64,000 bases of DNA, taken from contig CM057839.1 in NCBI GenBank assembly GCA_030068075.1, positions 19,013,167 through 19,077,166 of the forward strand, in the 5' to 3' direction. Below the pieces are notes generated by a model. It worked only from the letters and a program-made list of their open reading frames with translations, was not told where the DNA came from and made no database searches. The position numbers were made by a program, and so were the translations under genes. This DNA comes from Paguma larvata. Taxonomy: Eukaryota > Chordata > Mammalia > Carnivora > Viverridae. Shown here one piece after another: positions 36,306-47,930 of the stretch; positions within the stretch are counted from its first letter, which is position 1; every line of letters starts with the position of its first letter.

Positions 36306-37929
36306 GTTTATCAATTTCATACCAAAGTTATAACTTTCCATTATACATTCTTAACCCTACTATTTTTATTACTAGGAAAGAAAGGTCGCACAATCTCTTG
36401 TTAACAAAATCCATCATAAGTAACTAACTTCTGGGCAAATCTACAATGTTAATGGTTGATAATGACAAAATTGATTTTATTCATGTGTGACTTACAGTTC
36501 ATTGTGTTTAAAGTCTAAAATAAAGTCAGTAAGGTGCATAATAGGATCTAATATTTTCTCCTCTGTTGAATTATAATTGATAAAAATGATCTATTTAAGA
36601 TGAAAAGAAACTTCTGGTGACAAATGCATAAACAAAAAGCTTCAGGGTGGGTCATAGTTTGCTAAGACCAGAAAAGATTAAGTTTTGGGTTAAACAGAGG
36701 CAGGGACTCAGAAACTGCTTTACATACAGATCAATTATTTTCCAAATTGGAAGAATTTTCAAGACCATTGGAGGAGACTTGCATATAATGAGGTTTCAGG
36801 AGAGGGAAACTAGTGTGAACACCTCACAATTCAGGGGGCTTGTCTGTAAGTATTTGAATTTCATCCTTCAAACAGTCAAACAAAGGATGAGTAGTCACTG
36901 GATTATTATTTTTGCTATGTGCAGATCTTTATTTCATTAACTTTCAGGGTCATCATGTTTTGAAATTAGAAGGGAGCAAAAGGACTCACTCCTCCTGCCA
37001 AGTAACAAATAAGCATCTTACATTGTTTATTAACTGCATCTGACTGCAAATGTCACCAAACAGCTATTAAATAGCAAGTCCTATGCACAAGACTCAATGG
37101 TGCATGACACCTCTGATTAGGCACAGTTTTTTTCTAAAAGGGTGATTATTCTTAGAAGGAATATTTCACTACCCTTAATCTGAGTCCAGTTAATGCAACC
37201 ATAACCTGAAGCCTCATAAGGTATGTAACCAAACCTCAGTATCAATCAGTGCTGTGGGTTATCTTAATGAACCATCCATATGATTGAAATGCACTATTCT
37301 GAGTTATGTGTCAGAGCTTATTAAAACTCTCATCAATTGCATTGTTGAAATTTTAAAAAGGTTCTACTATTTTAATGCATGATTTGTATTACCCTTCACT
37401 TGAAACAAAGCAGTGTTCTCTGCAGTTTCCAAGCAACACATCTTTTTCAATTACTATTTAGCATTGAATTCTGTCCCTAGATTCTTAATGCACTTCCCTT
37501 CTTCACTGTGTGTATATTTAGAGTCTTGCAGAAGAATGAAATTATTCCATTACTTTGACCAAATCTGCAATTTGTCATATGTAAACCTTTTGTAAACAAG
37601 ATAAATGCATTAAGACATTCAAAACTGAATTACATCAATTGAACTTACTTTAAGCAAAGGAAGAATTCAATTTAGTTACAACTCTATTCGAAAAGAATTT
37701 TTACTGATTGGAGTTTTCATCTTATTTAATAAAAAAAAGTAAAAATTCTGAACTCAGATAAACATATTCACTCATATTGTAAACTGTCTAAGATAGGATT
37801 ACAACTACAGAACAGAAATAAAGTTTGACTGAAGCAGGCTCATAAACAATGAAACATATATGTTTATCATGTTTGTGGCCTTGATTTAAGCCATTGATGT
37901 ATATCAGTTTTATAATGCTCAAATTAATG
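36306..37929. other. Unassigned AT-rich sequence
   Basis: About 1.6 kb with no confident repeat. The 97-codon frame at 36647-36940 lies in sequence with a weak resemblance to the ancient repeat at 35.7 kb and has no domain. Confidence 0.4.
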
Positions 37930-38060
37930 CTTAGATAAGTATAGATGAGGAAACCAAGGCAGAGGAAGATTGTAAGATGTCCAAGGTGTAAACATTAATA
38001 AATGGCAAAGGCAGTATTTGAACCAAGGTAGTTTAACTTGGAACAATTAAGTAACTGAAG
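37930..38060 (-). repeat. MIR, minus strand
   Basis: 'gatgaggaaaccaaggcaga', 'gtccaaggtgtaaacattaa' and 'ggcagtatttgaaccaaggt' match the reverse complement of the MIR core in the right order. Confidence 0.78.
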
Positions 38061-40102
38061 TCCCAAAATTGTCACAATTGATAGTCTGAAAGCTAAATCT
38101 AATGATCTACCAAAAGAAACTAATGAAGAGTTTCAACATATCCAAAATTAGTTGTTTCATAAATGTTACACAGCAATTGATTACTCAAAAAGCAAATGAA
38201 ATTTTACAATAAACCTTGCTAAGCATTATTAGAAGTAAAATGAGACATTTTATTCCCTGTTCACGGAGTTCCACACTACTGTTCCCAACCTACTGTTAAT
38301 CTATTTCTGTAGAAGATCCCCTGCTTTATTTACCAGGGCATATTCCCCTGAAAAAATAGGATATGGAAAAGACTTGACAAAGTAGCTGTTGTTGCAGACA
38401 GAGTCTCCATCACTATAGCCTCTTTCTGCCTGTTCCTCTGTAAACCTGTATGGTATTGGTATTTTCCAGGCCAGTGAGGAAATCAAGTGTGTTAAAAATG
38501 CATCAGTTCATCATATAGCATGTTCTAATTATTTACTTTAACAGATATGGCTTGGTTTCCTCATACACAGTGATTTATAACTTCTTAGCTTTCTAGCAAG
38601 TGTTGATAACACTTTTGATTAAGTGACACAATCCAGAAGATAAAAATTGGCTTCTGAAAAAGATGTTTTAATGCTTGGTAGGTTTTCTTGGGTAGTGGAC
38701 AGAATTTGTACATAATGAGAATATGCAAGGGATTTAACAGTTTTGATATAATTACCCATAATAACATGAATTGCTTAGCAACATACAGTTAGGAGCCAAA
38801 AAAGAAAAAAAAATTACCATGGATATGTAAAAATAGCCATAGGTGGTTAGATATTTTATGTGCATTGCTGTTAGGATATGTATTCTATGTTCTACTCTTC
38901 CAAAGCCCAAAATAAGTGGGACTCTTCTCAGTTTTTAACCTTTGGCGCCTTAACACCACGCATGTAGAGGAGCTCAAGTATACCACTAACTATAAATGGA
39001 ATAAAATATACCATTCCATTTGTTCCTTCCACTAAGTACTTGTGGATTATTTATTATATGCTTGTTATCTCATCATACCAAATAGAATTCAAATGAAAGA
39101 ATAATTTAAGTAATTAAGAACACTTTGCCATGTGTCTCCAAACAGTAGCCACGTCTATCTCTTGAAGGAACAGTTCTTTAATCTTTACATTTTGGTTCAC
39201 CACTTTATGCAAACCTCAGCGGCTGATCGAGAGTGAGTCAAATACTTCAAAGAATGTTGCTGAATAAAAAATTCCTATCGTGTACTGGTCTAGCCGACCT
39301 GCATGAGCCTATACATCGTAGTATAAAGAAGAGGATCAGAACTGCCACTTGTTAACACAACTACCGCTCAGACACAGGACAATGCTAGTCAAACCTTGCA
39401 CAATCCTTTCTGGCCAATGAGAAGGACAGACAAGTGATAATTTGTATGTGTGCGCTTGGGAGGGAGAGGAGAATAAAAACAGAAGCATTAGCAATAATCT
39501 TCATGAAAATCATTCTCAGTTTGCCGTCTTAAATCCATTCTCTCTGCCATAGCTAGAGATTCCAACATCTTAAGCATTCTCTCTCATTACCACCACCCAT
39601 GTTGTTTATGGTCAAGACATACTAAAGATGATTGTGTCTTTGCAGGAAGAACTAGATCTTTAGAGATTTAAATGAATCTTCTGAGGTTTGTCTATTACAA
39701 GTATCAAATCCAAATAGGCATTTTTTGCATTTTATTAAAATGCATGAGATAACCAATAAAAAATGGCAGAGTAAAAACATTTTCAAAAATACTCTTAATC
39801 ATTTGGGTTTACATTCTCCCCCTTCAAACTATTTGTAGAATAATAAGAGATCATCTTAAGAATTTTTACTTTCAAAAAAGTTAATGCGTTTGAATAAACC
39901 ATTCCAGAAAATTTCAGATTACTTCACTTGGCATTTGCTCATGAGTCACAGATATTCCATCCTATCTGTACTCATGTCCCGCCAAGAAAAATTTAAATAT
40001 AAAACAGTAGTTGGCCCTTTTGAAAACCTAAATTATATAAAAGTGAAATAATGCATTTTAAAAATACAGGTTTGGAATTTCATAATTAATATTACCACTT
40101 TG
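38061..40102. other. Unassigned AT-rich sequence
   Basis: About 2 kb. I see an L2-like trace near 39,030-39,100 (gattatttattatatgcttg) and otherwise nothing I can name. Short minus-strand frames near 38,301-38,767 have no domain. Confidence 0.4.
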
Positions 40103-40300
40103 GGATGCCTGGGTGGCTCAGTAGGTTAAGCGTCTGACTATTGGTTTTGGCTCAGGTCGTGGTCTCACAGTGCAGGAATTCAAGCCCCATGTGGGGCTAC
40201 CTGCTGACAGTGTGGAGCCTGCTTGGGACTCTTTCTCCTCTTCTGTCTCTCCCCAACTTGCACACATGCACACTTTCTTTCAAAATAAACAAAAATAAAA
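40103..40300 (+). mobile_element. CAN SINE (SINEC), plus strand
   Basis: The head gggatgcctgggtggctcag is followed by taagcgtctgacta, ctcaggtcgtggtctcacag and gtgtggagcctgcttgggac. The tail is caaaataaacaaaaataaaa. Some substitutions in the head suggest an older subfamily. Confidence 0.92.
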
Positions 40301-40302
40301 TC

Positions 40303-41119
40303 TACTTTCATTTAGATTTCTATTAACTGGATGCTTATCTCACAAAATCTAGTTTATATCATAGTAACTAGAAAGTCCGTGAAATATAAACCTCCTTGAT
40401 AGTACATATTTAGTCTCTATCTTCATCCAAAATTTTAATGGACTAAGAATCATTGGCACAATTAAGGTTTCAATTAAACCTAAATGCACAGCAAGGGGCA
40501 GGAAGACTGCATATTCACTCTGAAATTCTTATGCTCACAACGTGCCACATTCAGGTACAGAAACTCAGTACCTCAAAACCACATACAGTGAATCACAATA
40601 CTCTTGACATACATAGCAATAGGTCTGTTTGAAAATATTTATCAGCAATTTTATTAAAATTGTGGACTGAATGGCAACTTGTACTGAAAGTTATCTTTGA
40701 GAGGCATGATACAATAGAGCTGGAATGAAAAGAAGGCATTAGAAATCAATGTATGAAAAAATGTTTTACCCATGTAACTTATTTGCCTAATCTTTCTATT
40801 CCTCTAGAGATAGTATAGAATTGACAAATGCAATGTGCTTCTAGGCTTGAAGTATTTTGCTCTATTCATACAGCAATTGTAACCCCACCATTTCAGTTAG
40901 AGACTGTTTAAGCACTGCTTAAATTTTTATAACCCAGAGAAGTGATTTAAAATGGAAATGTACAGTTTATAATTAAACTTTTGGAAAACATGACTACCAA
41001 TTTGTAGTTGAGCATCACATAAATGACTGTCCTGATTCCATTCCCGCACACTTCTTCTCATGGGCGCCCAACCTTCATATGACACAATGCACAAGGAAGC
41101 AGTGAGGCGGGGAGCAGTG
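40303..41119. other. Unassigned AT-rich sequence
   Basis: About 0.8 kb without a recognised gene or repeat. Confidence 0.4.
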
Positions 41120-41290
41120 ACAAGTACCTAAATGTGAGTCCTACTCTCAAGGGTTTGAGCTCTTTCCACAGGATAAATCACTTAACATCTCTGAGATAAT
41201 TATATCTACTTTCAGGTAAGATTATGAAGATTGGAGAGAATATGAATTGGCCAGCCATACTTAGCTCGTACTAGATAAAATTTTCAATGT
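41120..41290 (+). repeat. Probable MIR, plus strand
   Basis: 'gataaatcacttaacatctc tgagata' and 'agattatgaagattggagag' fit the MIR core and 3' part. The tRNA-derived part is weak. Confidence 0.6.
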
Positions 41291-41359
41291 TTTTATTAGG
41301 TGGTCCAAAAGAGTCTTATCTATGTCCTGTAAGAAAATACCTTTCATCTTTATAAGATG

Positions 41360-41800
41360 GCCAAGAATTAAAGAACGTGTGGGAAACAGAACACCACAAT
41401 GACCACAGGCGCCTATTAGTTCAGACTCAGAGATCTCTGAGAAAACTCCAGATAGCTGGGTTAAAAATAACCCAGAAGGAATTGAGTGAAAATGCCCTCC
41501 AGGAATGTGGTCTGTTCTTTAGTTCACAGATCAGGATGTTTTGCTTAATGGAAGCCAGCTCTAACTAGCACTTAGCTCCCCTCTTTGTCTTTCATATCCC
41601 CATTAAGGTTCCCATCGTATCCTGTGCATCTGCAGGACTGCATTTGCATAACCAGAGATGCATTGTCCTCATGCCCTACAGACCTTCTGCAGTTAATCCT
41701 AGTTGATTAGTAGCTCTGTAAAAGTATAAAAGATGGATAATAAACGTCAGGCCCTCAGGCAGTTAGTTCAGGGTCCTCTGTGGCCCATTTTTTTTTTTTC
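41360..41800 (+). repeat. Possible ancient LTR
   Basis: 'aaaagtataaaagatggata ataaac' near 41,716 looks like a TATA box closely followed by a polyadenylation-type AATAAA word, a pattern seen in retroviral LTRs. The upstream 350 bp is less AT-rich than its neighbours. I cannot define ends or a target duplication, so this is tentative. The 63-codon frame at 41377-41568 is incidental. Confidence 0.35.
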
Positions 41801-41934
41801 TGGAAATCTTTCCAGATTGATTTATCATATTTATAATCAGAACAAAAATACATCTATTTGCTATAATACATGAAACTATAGAAATGTGTACCTTTAATTA
41901 TAAATGTAGATATTTAAAAATATTTATACTGATT

Positions 41935-42140
41935 TTTTGAATAATTTGTCAAATTGGTTTCCCTACAACACCCAGTGTTCATCCCAACAAGGGCCCTTCT
42001 CTGTGCTCATCACCCACTTCCCCCCCTCCCCCACTCTCTCCCTTCAGTTTGTTCTTAATCCTTGAGAGTCTCTTATGTCTTCCTTCCCCTCTGTGGCTTT
42101 TTTTTTTCCTTCCCCTCCCCTCTGGTTTTCTGTTAGTTCC
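41935..42140 (-). mobile_element. 5'-truncated L1 3' end, minus strand
   Basis: On the plus strand it reads 'gtcaaattggtttccctaca acaccc', 'tgctcatcacccacttcccc' and 'cttgagagtctcttatgtct', the reverse complement of the carnivore L1 3'UTR. Only about 200 bp is present and the poly-A tail is short. Confidence 0.88.
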
Positions 42141-43533
42141 TTCGCTGCCCAGGTCCACAGCCTGGTGAGGTTGACAAACAAGAACAGAAATATTTGGCAG
42201 AATTATGGAAGAAGAATCTTCCTTAGAAAAGCAATAGGAAAAAGTATTTGTATTTAAATAGTGCCAATTTTGTGCTGGTAGCTTTATATATTTTGTATCA
42301 TAATTCTATAAAATTATAAAGTAGTTTTTTTTTTTTTAAACTCCAGATCTTCTAAAGAGGATATTGTGGCACTAAGAGCTTAATGCACTTTTCTTGTTGA
42401 TGCCAAATCCTGTGTTCATGCTTCCTTAGGCTGGGCTCTAGAAGCTCTATGTGTGTTGTCCATAATTTAGGAAATACATTTAAGTGGGAAAAGCCTGAAG
42501 GCAGTTGACAGGTCTACAGGAGCATGAAACTGAGGGCACTAAAACTTCCTGATCAATTTTTTGCTATAGATGGCTGCTGGTATACAAGTGTGGTAACTTC
42601 CACAAAATATATTGATATGTATACCTTTGTGTATTTAATATCTACCCACACATATTTGTATATTTAAATACACACATATATTTAAATGTGTTACTTCAAT
42701 ATGATTTTTTTGTTTATATTGAAAACAATGTGCACCTATAAAAGTATTCTGGACCTAACATAAGGGAGTAAGATAGACCTCATTAAACTAAATGGCATTG
42801 AAGTTTGACCTGAAAGACAGGAGAATCTAACCAGAGTCCTATAGCAATGGAAAAACTAAAATGTGTACAAAATGGTATTGGGGTCAAAGAAGTGTTGGAG
42901 GAGATTGGGAGCCCAGCCGGAGTATTATTGGAATAATCTGGAAAGGGCACGATGCTTTTAATATGTTTAGTTTGTTAGTGTAATGAGAACACTACTAAAA
43001 ATACACAAAGTAAACAATTTTACAAGAAAGCAAATGTTAAAATCTCACACCTTAAGTTAATATTAGTCATAACCCAACTTTTTGCAGTAATACAAGTTAT
43101 TCTTTATGATTAGAATACTTTAAAGAGAGGTCCTGCTGTGAGAAAAGTTTAATTGGTTGTTTTCTCGATTCTGTGAAATGCGCTTTTAAGAACTTGCTCC
43201 TTGGCAGCAAAATTGGCATTTTGCAATGTGTGTGGAGCCTGCATTATAATGAGATATAGGGACCTTTTCAGGGATAGAGCAAAGTAGCCTGTTGAACATT
43301 TATATATTCAGTTTTCTAAATAATTAAGAACAGAATTTCCCAGGTTGGCTCAAGAGCTTCTGGTTGTCTGTTTAAGAACTGGTTGGGAGACAGAATAAGG
43401 AAAGTCACTGAAGTCTGCAGTATCCTGATTACTTACAAAATTTACTCTTATGTAAGGCAATTATTCTGAAAGTGTCATCAACCAACCAGCAGCCTCAGTT
43501 ATCACCTGGGAATCCATGAGAAATGAAAATTCT
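42141..43533. other. Unassigned AT-rich sequence
   Basis: About 1.4 kb with short TA/CA-rich words near 42,600-42,690. 'ttggaataatctggaaaggg' near 42,930 may belong to an ancient repeat. No gene seen. Confidence 0.4.
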
Positions 43534-43561
43534 AAAAAAAAAAAAATAAATAATAAAAAAA

Positions 43562-43745
43562 AGGGAGCACCTGGGTGGCTCAGTTGAGTGTCTGACCCTT
43601 GATTTCACCTCAGGACATGTTCCTAGGGTGTTGGGATCAAGCCCCATATCGGGGTCCATACTGAGTGTAGAGATTTTTATGACTCTCTCTCCCTGCCTCT
43701 CTCCCCCACTTGCATTCTAAATTAAAAAGTAGAAAAGAAATGAAA
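43562..43745 (+). mobile_element. Older CAN SINE, plus strand
   Basis: The head gggagcacctgggtggctca is followed by an older-type body ('gttgggatcaagccccatat', 'tactgagtgtagagattttt'), closer to general carnivore SINEC than to the felid-specific form. A-rich sequence (43534-43561) precedes the head. Outer words agaaatgaaaatt and agaaatgaaaaat might be a duplication enclosing both the A-rich stretch and the SINE. Confidence 0.88.
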
Positions 43746-43869
43746 AATTTTGGGCTCCACCTCAGATCTCCTGAATCAAAAACCTGAAGTAAATCCAGCA
43801 CTGTGTTTTATAACCCTTCCAGGTGATTCCAAAATAACACAATTTTGAGAACCAGTCCTCAAACGTCTT

Positions 43870-44620
43870 CCCACTTTATCACTCATCAAGGAAATGCAAA
43901 TCTAAACCACAGTTAGATATCACTTTACACATGTCAGAATGATTGGAATCAAAAAAAGAAGTGCTGGTATATATGTAAACTGATGCAGCCACTGTGGAAA
44001 GCAGTATGGAGATTCCTAAAAAAAAAAATTAAAAAGGATTACCATATGATCCATTAATTCCACTGGTGGTATTCATCCATAGAAAATGAAAACACTAATT
44101 CAAAAAGATATATGCACCTCTATGTTCACTGCAGCATTATTTACAATAGCTAAGATATGGAAGCAACTCAAGTACCCATCCACGAATGAGAGGATGAAGA
44201 TGTAGTATATACCATGGAAAACTACTCAGCCATAAAAAATGCAATCTTGCCATTTGCAACAACATGTATGAGCTGGAGGGGATGATGCCAAATCAAGGAA
44301 AGACAAACATGATTTCACTGAAAAATGAACAGACAAAACCAAACAAAAAACCCCAAACAAACCAGACTCAAATAGAGAACTGGAAGTTGCCCAAGGGAAG
44401 GGGGGATATTAAGTAAGGGGATGGGTGAAATAAAGGGGATTAAGAGGAACAAACTTCCAGTTATAAAATAAATCAGAGTTATAAGGTACAGCTTAGAGAA
44501 TTAATATTGTAACATTATATGGTGACTATACTCATTGTGGTCAACACTGAGTAGTGTATCGAATTGTTGAATCAATACATTCTTCGTCTAAAACACTGTA
44601 TGTTAATTAAAAAAAAATTC
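43870..44620 (+). mobile_element. 5'-truncated older L1, plus strand
   Basis: It has the ORF2 C-terminal region ('cagccactgtggaaagcagt', 'gcagcattatttacaatagc'), 3'UTR with 'gtgactatactcattgtggt' and a weak A-rich end. It is more diverged than the L1 tails at 4.9 and 58.5 kb. No intact frame. Confidence 0.88.
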
Positions 44621-44689
44621 TACTTTAACCTATTAGTTGGAAGCTGCATAAAAGATCATACATATCCAAGAGCCCCTCAAAATGCATGT

Positions 44690-45065
44690 AGTCCCATCTT
44701 TGTATGGTTTTTGTACATGTTATCAACATACTTCAGCCACAAGTACCTTACATCCTCTTAACACCGTGTGCCGCAATAACCATGCTCCCCTGTCCTACTC
44801 CAGCACTACCTCCTCTCAATTCTTCAACTCATGGCTACCTGGCTTCTGCCCCAGGGACCGCTTTTGGGTAATTCCTGTGAGCTCCTCAGTTAACAGTGAG
44901 TCTTAAAAATTGCATGACTTCTTGTTTATGTCCTACTAGAATTTAATCTCTATTAGAAAGGAGATTTTACAGTGTTGTTCACTATTCTATTCATAGCAGC
45001 TGCAAAAAGGACCTGGCACAGATTACTTGGTCAACAAAACGTTTTGAATGACAAAGAAAATAACT
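44690..45065 (+). repeat. L2-type LINE 3' region
   Basis: 'gctacctggcttctgcccca', 'gaatttaatctctattagaa' and 'acctggcacagattacttgg' occur in the order of the L2 3' end. The 65- and 74-codon frames at 44564-44906 overlap it. Confidence 0.6.
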
Positions 45066-45299
45066 TGTTTTCAATTCCTCATCCTACACATCTCTGGGGT
45101 ACTCTACAAGGTTAACTCACGTCATTAACATCAGTATTCAAAACCATATCATCTCCGCCATGGTCTTCCATAGTACTTCAGTGTATGGTTTTCTTCATAT
45201 GCTTCTCAGTCTGTTTTCGTTCTCCCTTGCTGGAGATTCTTTCTCTTTGTTTTGCAACCTCATCCATTTAGCGAGAGGCAGAAAATGATGGCAATTAAA

Positions 45300-45420
45300 G
45301 AAGGCAAATTTTGAAACCTGATCCTATGCAAATCACTCGCTATAAGCCTTGCTTTTGTCATCTGTAAAACCTACAGTATTTTGAATACTAGATGAAGTTG
45401 TAAATTATAGCAAGTGACCC
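45300..45420 (+). repeat. Probable MIR, plus strand
   Basis: 'gaaacctgatcctatgcaaa tcactc' and 'ttgcttttgtcatctgtaaa' correspond to the MIR core. Confidence 0.55.
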
Positions 45421-46187
45421 TTACCACATTTTGTTATGATTCCTCTGCAAATAATCAAAATCACCAACCTCCAACTTTTACCTTTTTCAGATCTACATTT
45501 GCAACTTCCTGATGGCCAATACACGGATTTTTAAATTTTCTATTCAACTGGTTAACGTCACACTGATTAGTTTTCTTCATTCAGATGACTTGGGGTCCTT
45601 TGGCTCAATGTTCACTTCTCATCTTCAATATCCAGTCAATAGGCTGTATTTAGTTAATACAGGCATGTACAGGCATGTCTTAAGTTACATGATCATCTTT
45701 TCATGCCCTCCTCTCCCCCCAAATATTTTTTCCATTTCCACTGTGACCTCATCGGTGTAAGATCTGTAGATGTGCCCTTTACAACAGTGAGCAAATGCTC
45801 CAAGCATTCTCTCCAGAGTCCCTTATTCTACCAATCTGCAGCCTGAGTGCTTCTTAAAAACACAAATATATTGAGACTATTTATTACCGTCTCATGGATT
45901 TCAGCAAAAATGTAGTGTAATTATTATTTCAGTCCGGTAATTTCAAGCTGGTTTAGCACAATCCCAGCCCTTTAACGTACAGAGAATATATATTCCTCTG
46001 TAAAGCATGCTAGAGGTCTTGACCGTACACACACACTAGGATGGTCGTTAAGGGTAGCCAACAATGGTTATGCACATCCCATCTCCTGGGTACAAATGAG
46101 AAGGCCCCTCATACATGGTCCTTTAAGAGATCCTGAGTGCTTGAGAAGGCCTCATGCAAATGAATGTATTTTCCAAGCCTCTTCTAT
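45421..46187. other. Unassigned sequence
   Basis: About 770 bp. An 82-codon frame at 45512-45760 has no domain. No repeat named. Confidence 0.4.
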
Positions 46188-46252
46188 ACCTGAAACCAAT
46201 TTTTACCATACTGTTAACTAACCAGAATTTAAATAAAAACTTAAAAAAAACC
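46188..46252 (+). mobile_element. Very short L1 3' tail
   Basis: 'ctgaaaccaatttttaccat actgttaacta' and 'ttaaataaaaacttaaaaaa' is the extreme 3' end of a carnivore L1, about 65 bp with a short A-rich tail. Probably a severely 5'-truncated insertion. Confidence 0.7.
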
Positions 46253-46839
46253 AGAAATTCATAACATGGTCTATAACATCCTTCCTTGTCCAGTTCTTAC
46301 TGGTCTCTTCAGTCTCCCCTACCCCGCCCCCGCCCTCCCACTGTCTTCTGAACTCACTACTGAACTGGAACCAGTTTCTCATATTCGCCAAACCTTGACC
46401 TGCTACCGGAATTGTGCAGGCTGTTGGTATGGTTTGAAATACCCTTCTTTTCTCTCTTCACCTCAGTTAACCCTCACTGCTCCTTCTCAGCTGCAGCCAT
46501 TACTCTTATTTCCTTGACAAGGTAAAATAATTCACTATATTACACTTTAACAGCACTATATTCTTAGGTGCAAGATTCATAGTAAGCATTCCATAAAAGT
46601 TAATGAAACCAGAGTTAGTAAATACTTTATTTTTGTAGGGCCTGTGATCTAAGTTTGCAATCATTTATGGGCTGTCTCCCCACCCCCCACACACACCAAC
46701 TATTGCTGATCTGCTGCCAAGAATGAACACTTCATTTACTTTTTTTACTCTAACTTCATGACTCAAATATCTTCCCTAGACAGTTTTATATTTCCTTCTA
46801 AATCTGAAGTTAAATTCTCAAATGTCAAATATGGTTAAG
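46253..46839. other. Unassigned sequence, possibly L2-derived
   Basis: Part near 46,450-46,610 (ctcagctgcagccattactc, gtaagcattccataaaagtt) has an L2-like look. The 83-codon frame at 46266-46517 has no domain. Confidence 0.35.
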
Positions 46840-46990
46840 TTCCTTTTCTGCTCAAAATCCTTCATTTGTTCTTCATATTCATAGGGAACAGATACAAGTA
46901 TCTCAGCATGGTAAAGTGCTTTCTAGTCTGAACTCTATCTTTCCCAGATTTACCAACTTACAGTACCCCAACTAAGGAGCTTCAGAGTTA
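46840..46990 (+). repeat. L2-type LINE fragment
   Basis: 'tgctcaaaatccttcatttg', 'catagggaacagatacaagt' and 'tcagcatggtaaagtgcttt' follow the L2 segment in which 'ctcaaaaccctccaatgg... ataaagtccaaactcctt' is usual. Confidence 0.6.
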
Positions 46991-47017
46991 ACTTCAGAAC
47001 CAATTGGTTTCAGAACC

Positions 47018-47072
47018 TGAAACCAATTTATACCGCACTGTTAACTAGAAATTAAATAAAAACTTCAACATA
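47018..47072 (+). mobile_element. Very short L1 3' tail, second copy
   Basis: 'ctgaaaccaatttataccgc actgttaact' then 'attaaataaaaacttc' matches the piece at 46.19 kb. The poly-A tail is lost. It lies about 830 bp from the first copy, in the same orientation. Confidence 0.65.
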
Positions 47073-47384
47073 TCTGCCTTACATAGATACATACTTCAAG
47101 TTCCAATAAAAGCTGAAAATCCATTGGACTTGGTACAGGGCAGAATTAAAGAGTCTGGGCAGATCTAATTTCCCTTCACATTTCAGGGAGAATTTCCCTC
47201 TGGATACATGTTTCCCTCTGGATACAAACCTCATATTTGCTTCTCCCCATATTTTAACATGTGTTCTTATTTTTAAGTAATGTGGTTTTATGGGAAAACA
47301 TGTAAATAAGTGCTAGTCATTATATTGTTGGTTGTTTTAGTAACTTAGAAGCCAGTCAGAAAAAAAAAGTGCCACAGCCACATC

Positions 47385-47930
47385 ATGCTAGGCATGGTCA
47401 AGAACTTGTTGTTCAGGACCGTTGGGACATGACCTTGGTAGGTCCTGAGCAAAAGGGGCAAGGAAGAAGTCTATGAGGATGCAACCCGTGAAGGCAGGAA
47501 GTTTGCCACAGTGGAAGTGACGGAGAAGCCTGTGGATGAGGCTCTACCAGAAGCACTGCCCAAAGCCAAGAAGTGTGTGTGGAAGGCATCAAGGACAAGA
47601 GAATTGGGATAGGGATGACAGATCCTATTTCCTTTGCTGTGTTTCCCAGTGAGGATGGTTCCGGACAGAAGAAATTTCAAACCGGTTTCAGAGCAACCTA
47701 CCAGTTCCCATTGATGAAAGCATTAAGGCCAAGAGGGAAGGCATCTCGGTCTACCCCCAGCAGTTTGGGAGTTATGCCAAAGCAGCTGTGTAGCTCATGC
47801 CACCCAGCTGTGTACCACCTTGGAGGGCACAGCCACTTGCCAGAGTGACCTCTGCTTCTGCACTGGGTAGGACTCTCCCATGAGGCCATACTGGCATCAT
47901 AATGAGGTCTGGCTGGTGAAAGCACAAATA
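47385..47930 (+). pseudogene. HEBP1: HEBP1 processed pseudogene (heme-binding protein 1, SOUL family)
   Basis: The parent is a cytosolic protein of about 189 residues that binds heme and other porphyrins. This copy starts at an ATG coding MLGMVKN and, across frames, keeps most of the family order: [16 protein letters not shown], then [19 protein letters not shown] (frame 47573-47848), then [19 protein letters not shown], then [13 protein letters not shown], and finally VWLVKA near 47,925. It is broken early by two in-frame stops where TGG and CAG codons are expected (around 47,420-47,435) and then by at least three frameshifts. The coding parts follow without introns, although the parent gene has several exons, so it arose by reverse transcription. 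The 126-codon frame on the opposite strand (47698-48078) is antisense and meaningless. Downstream sequence may be 3'UTR; no clear poly-A tail or target duplication was found. The identification rests on my recall of the protein family. Confidence 0.87.
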
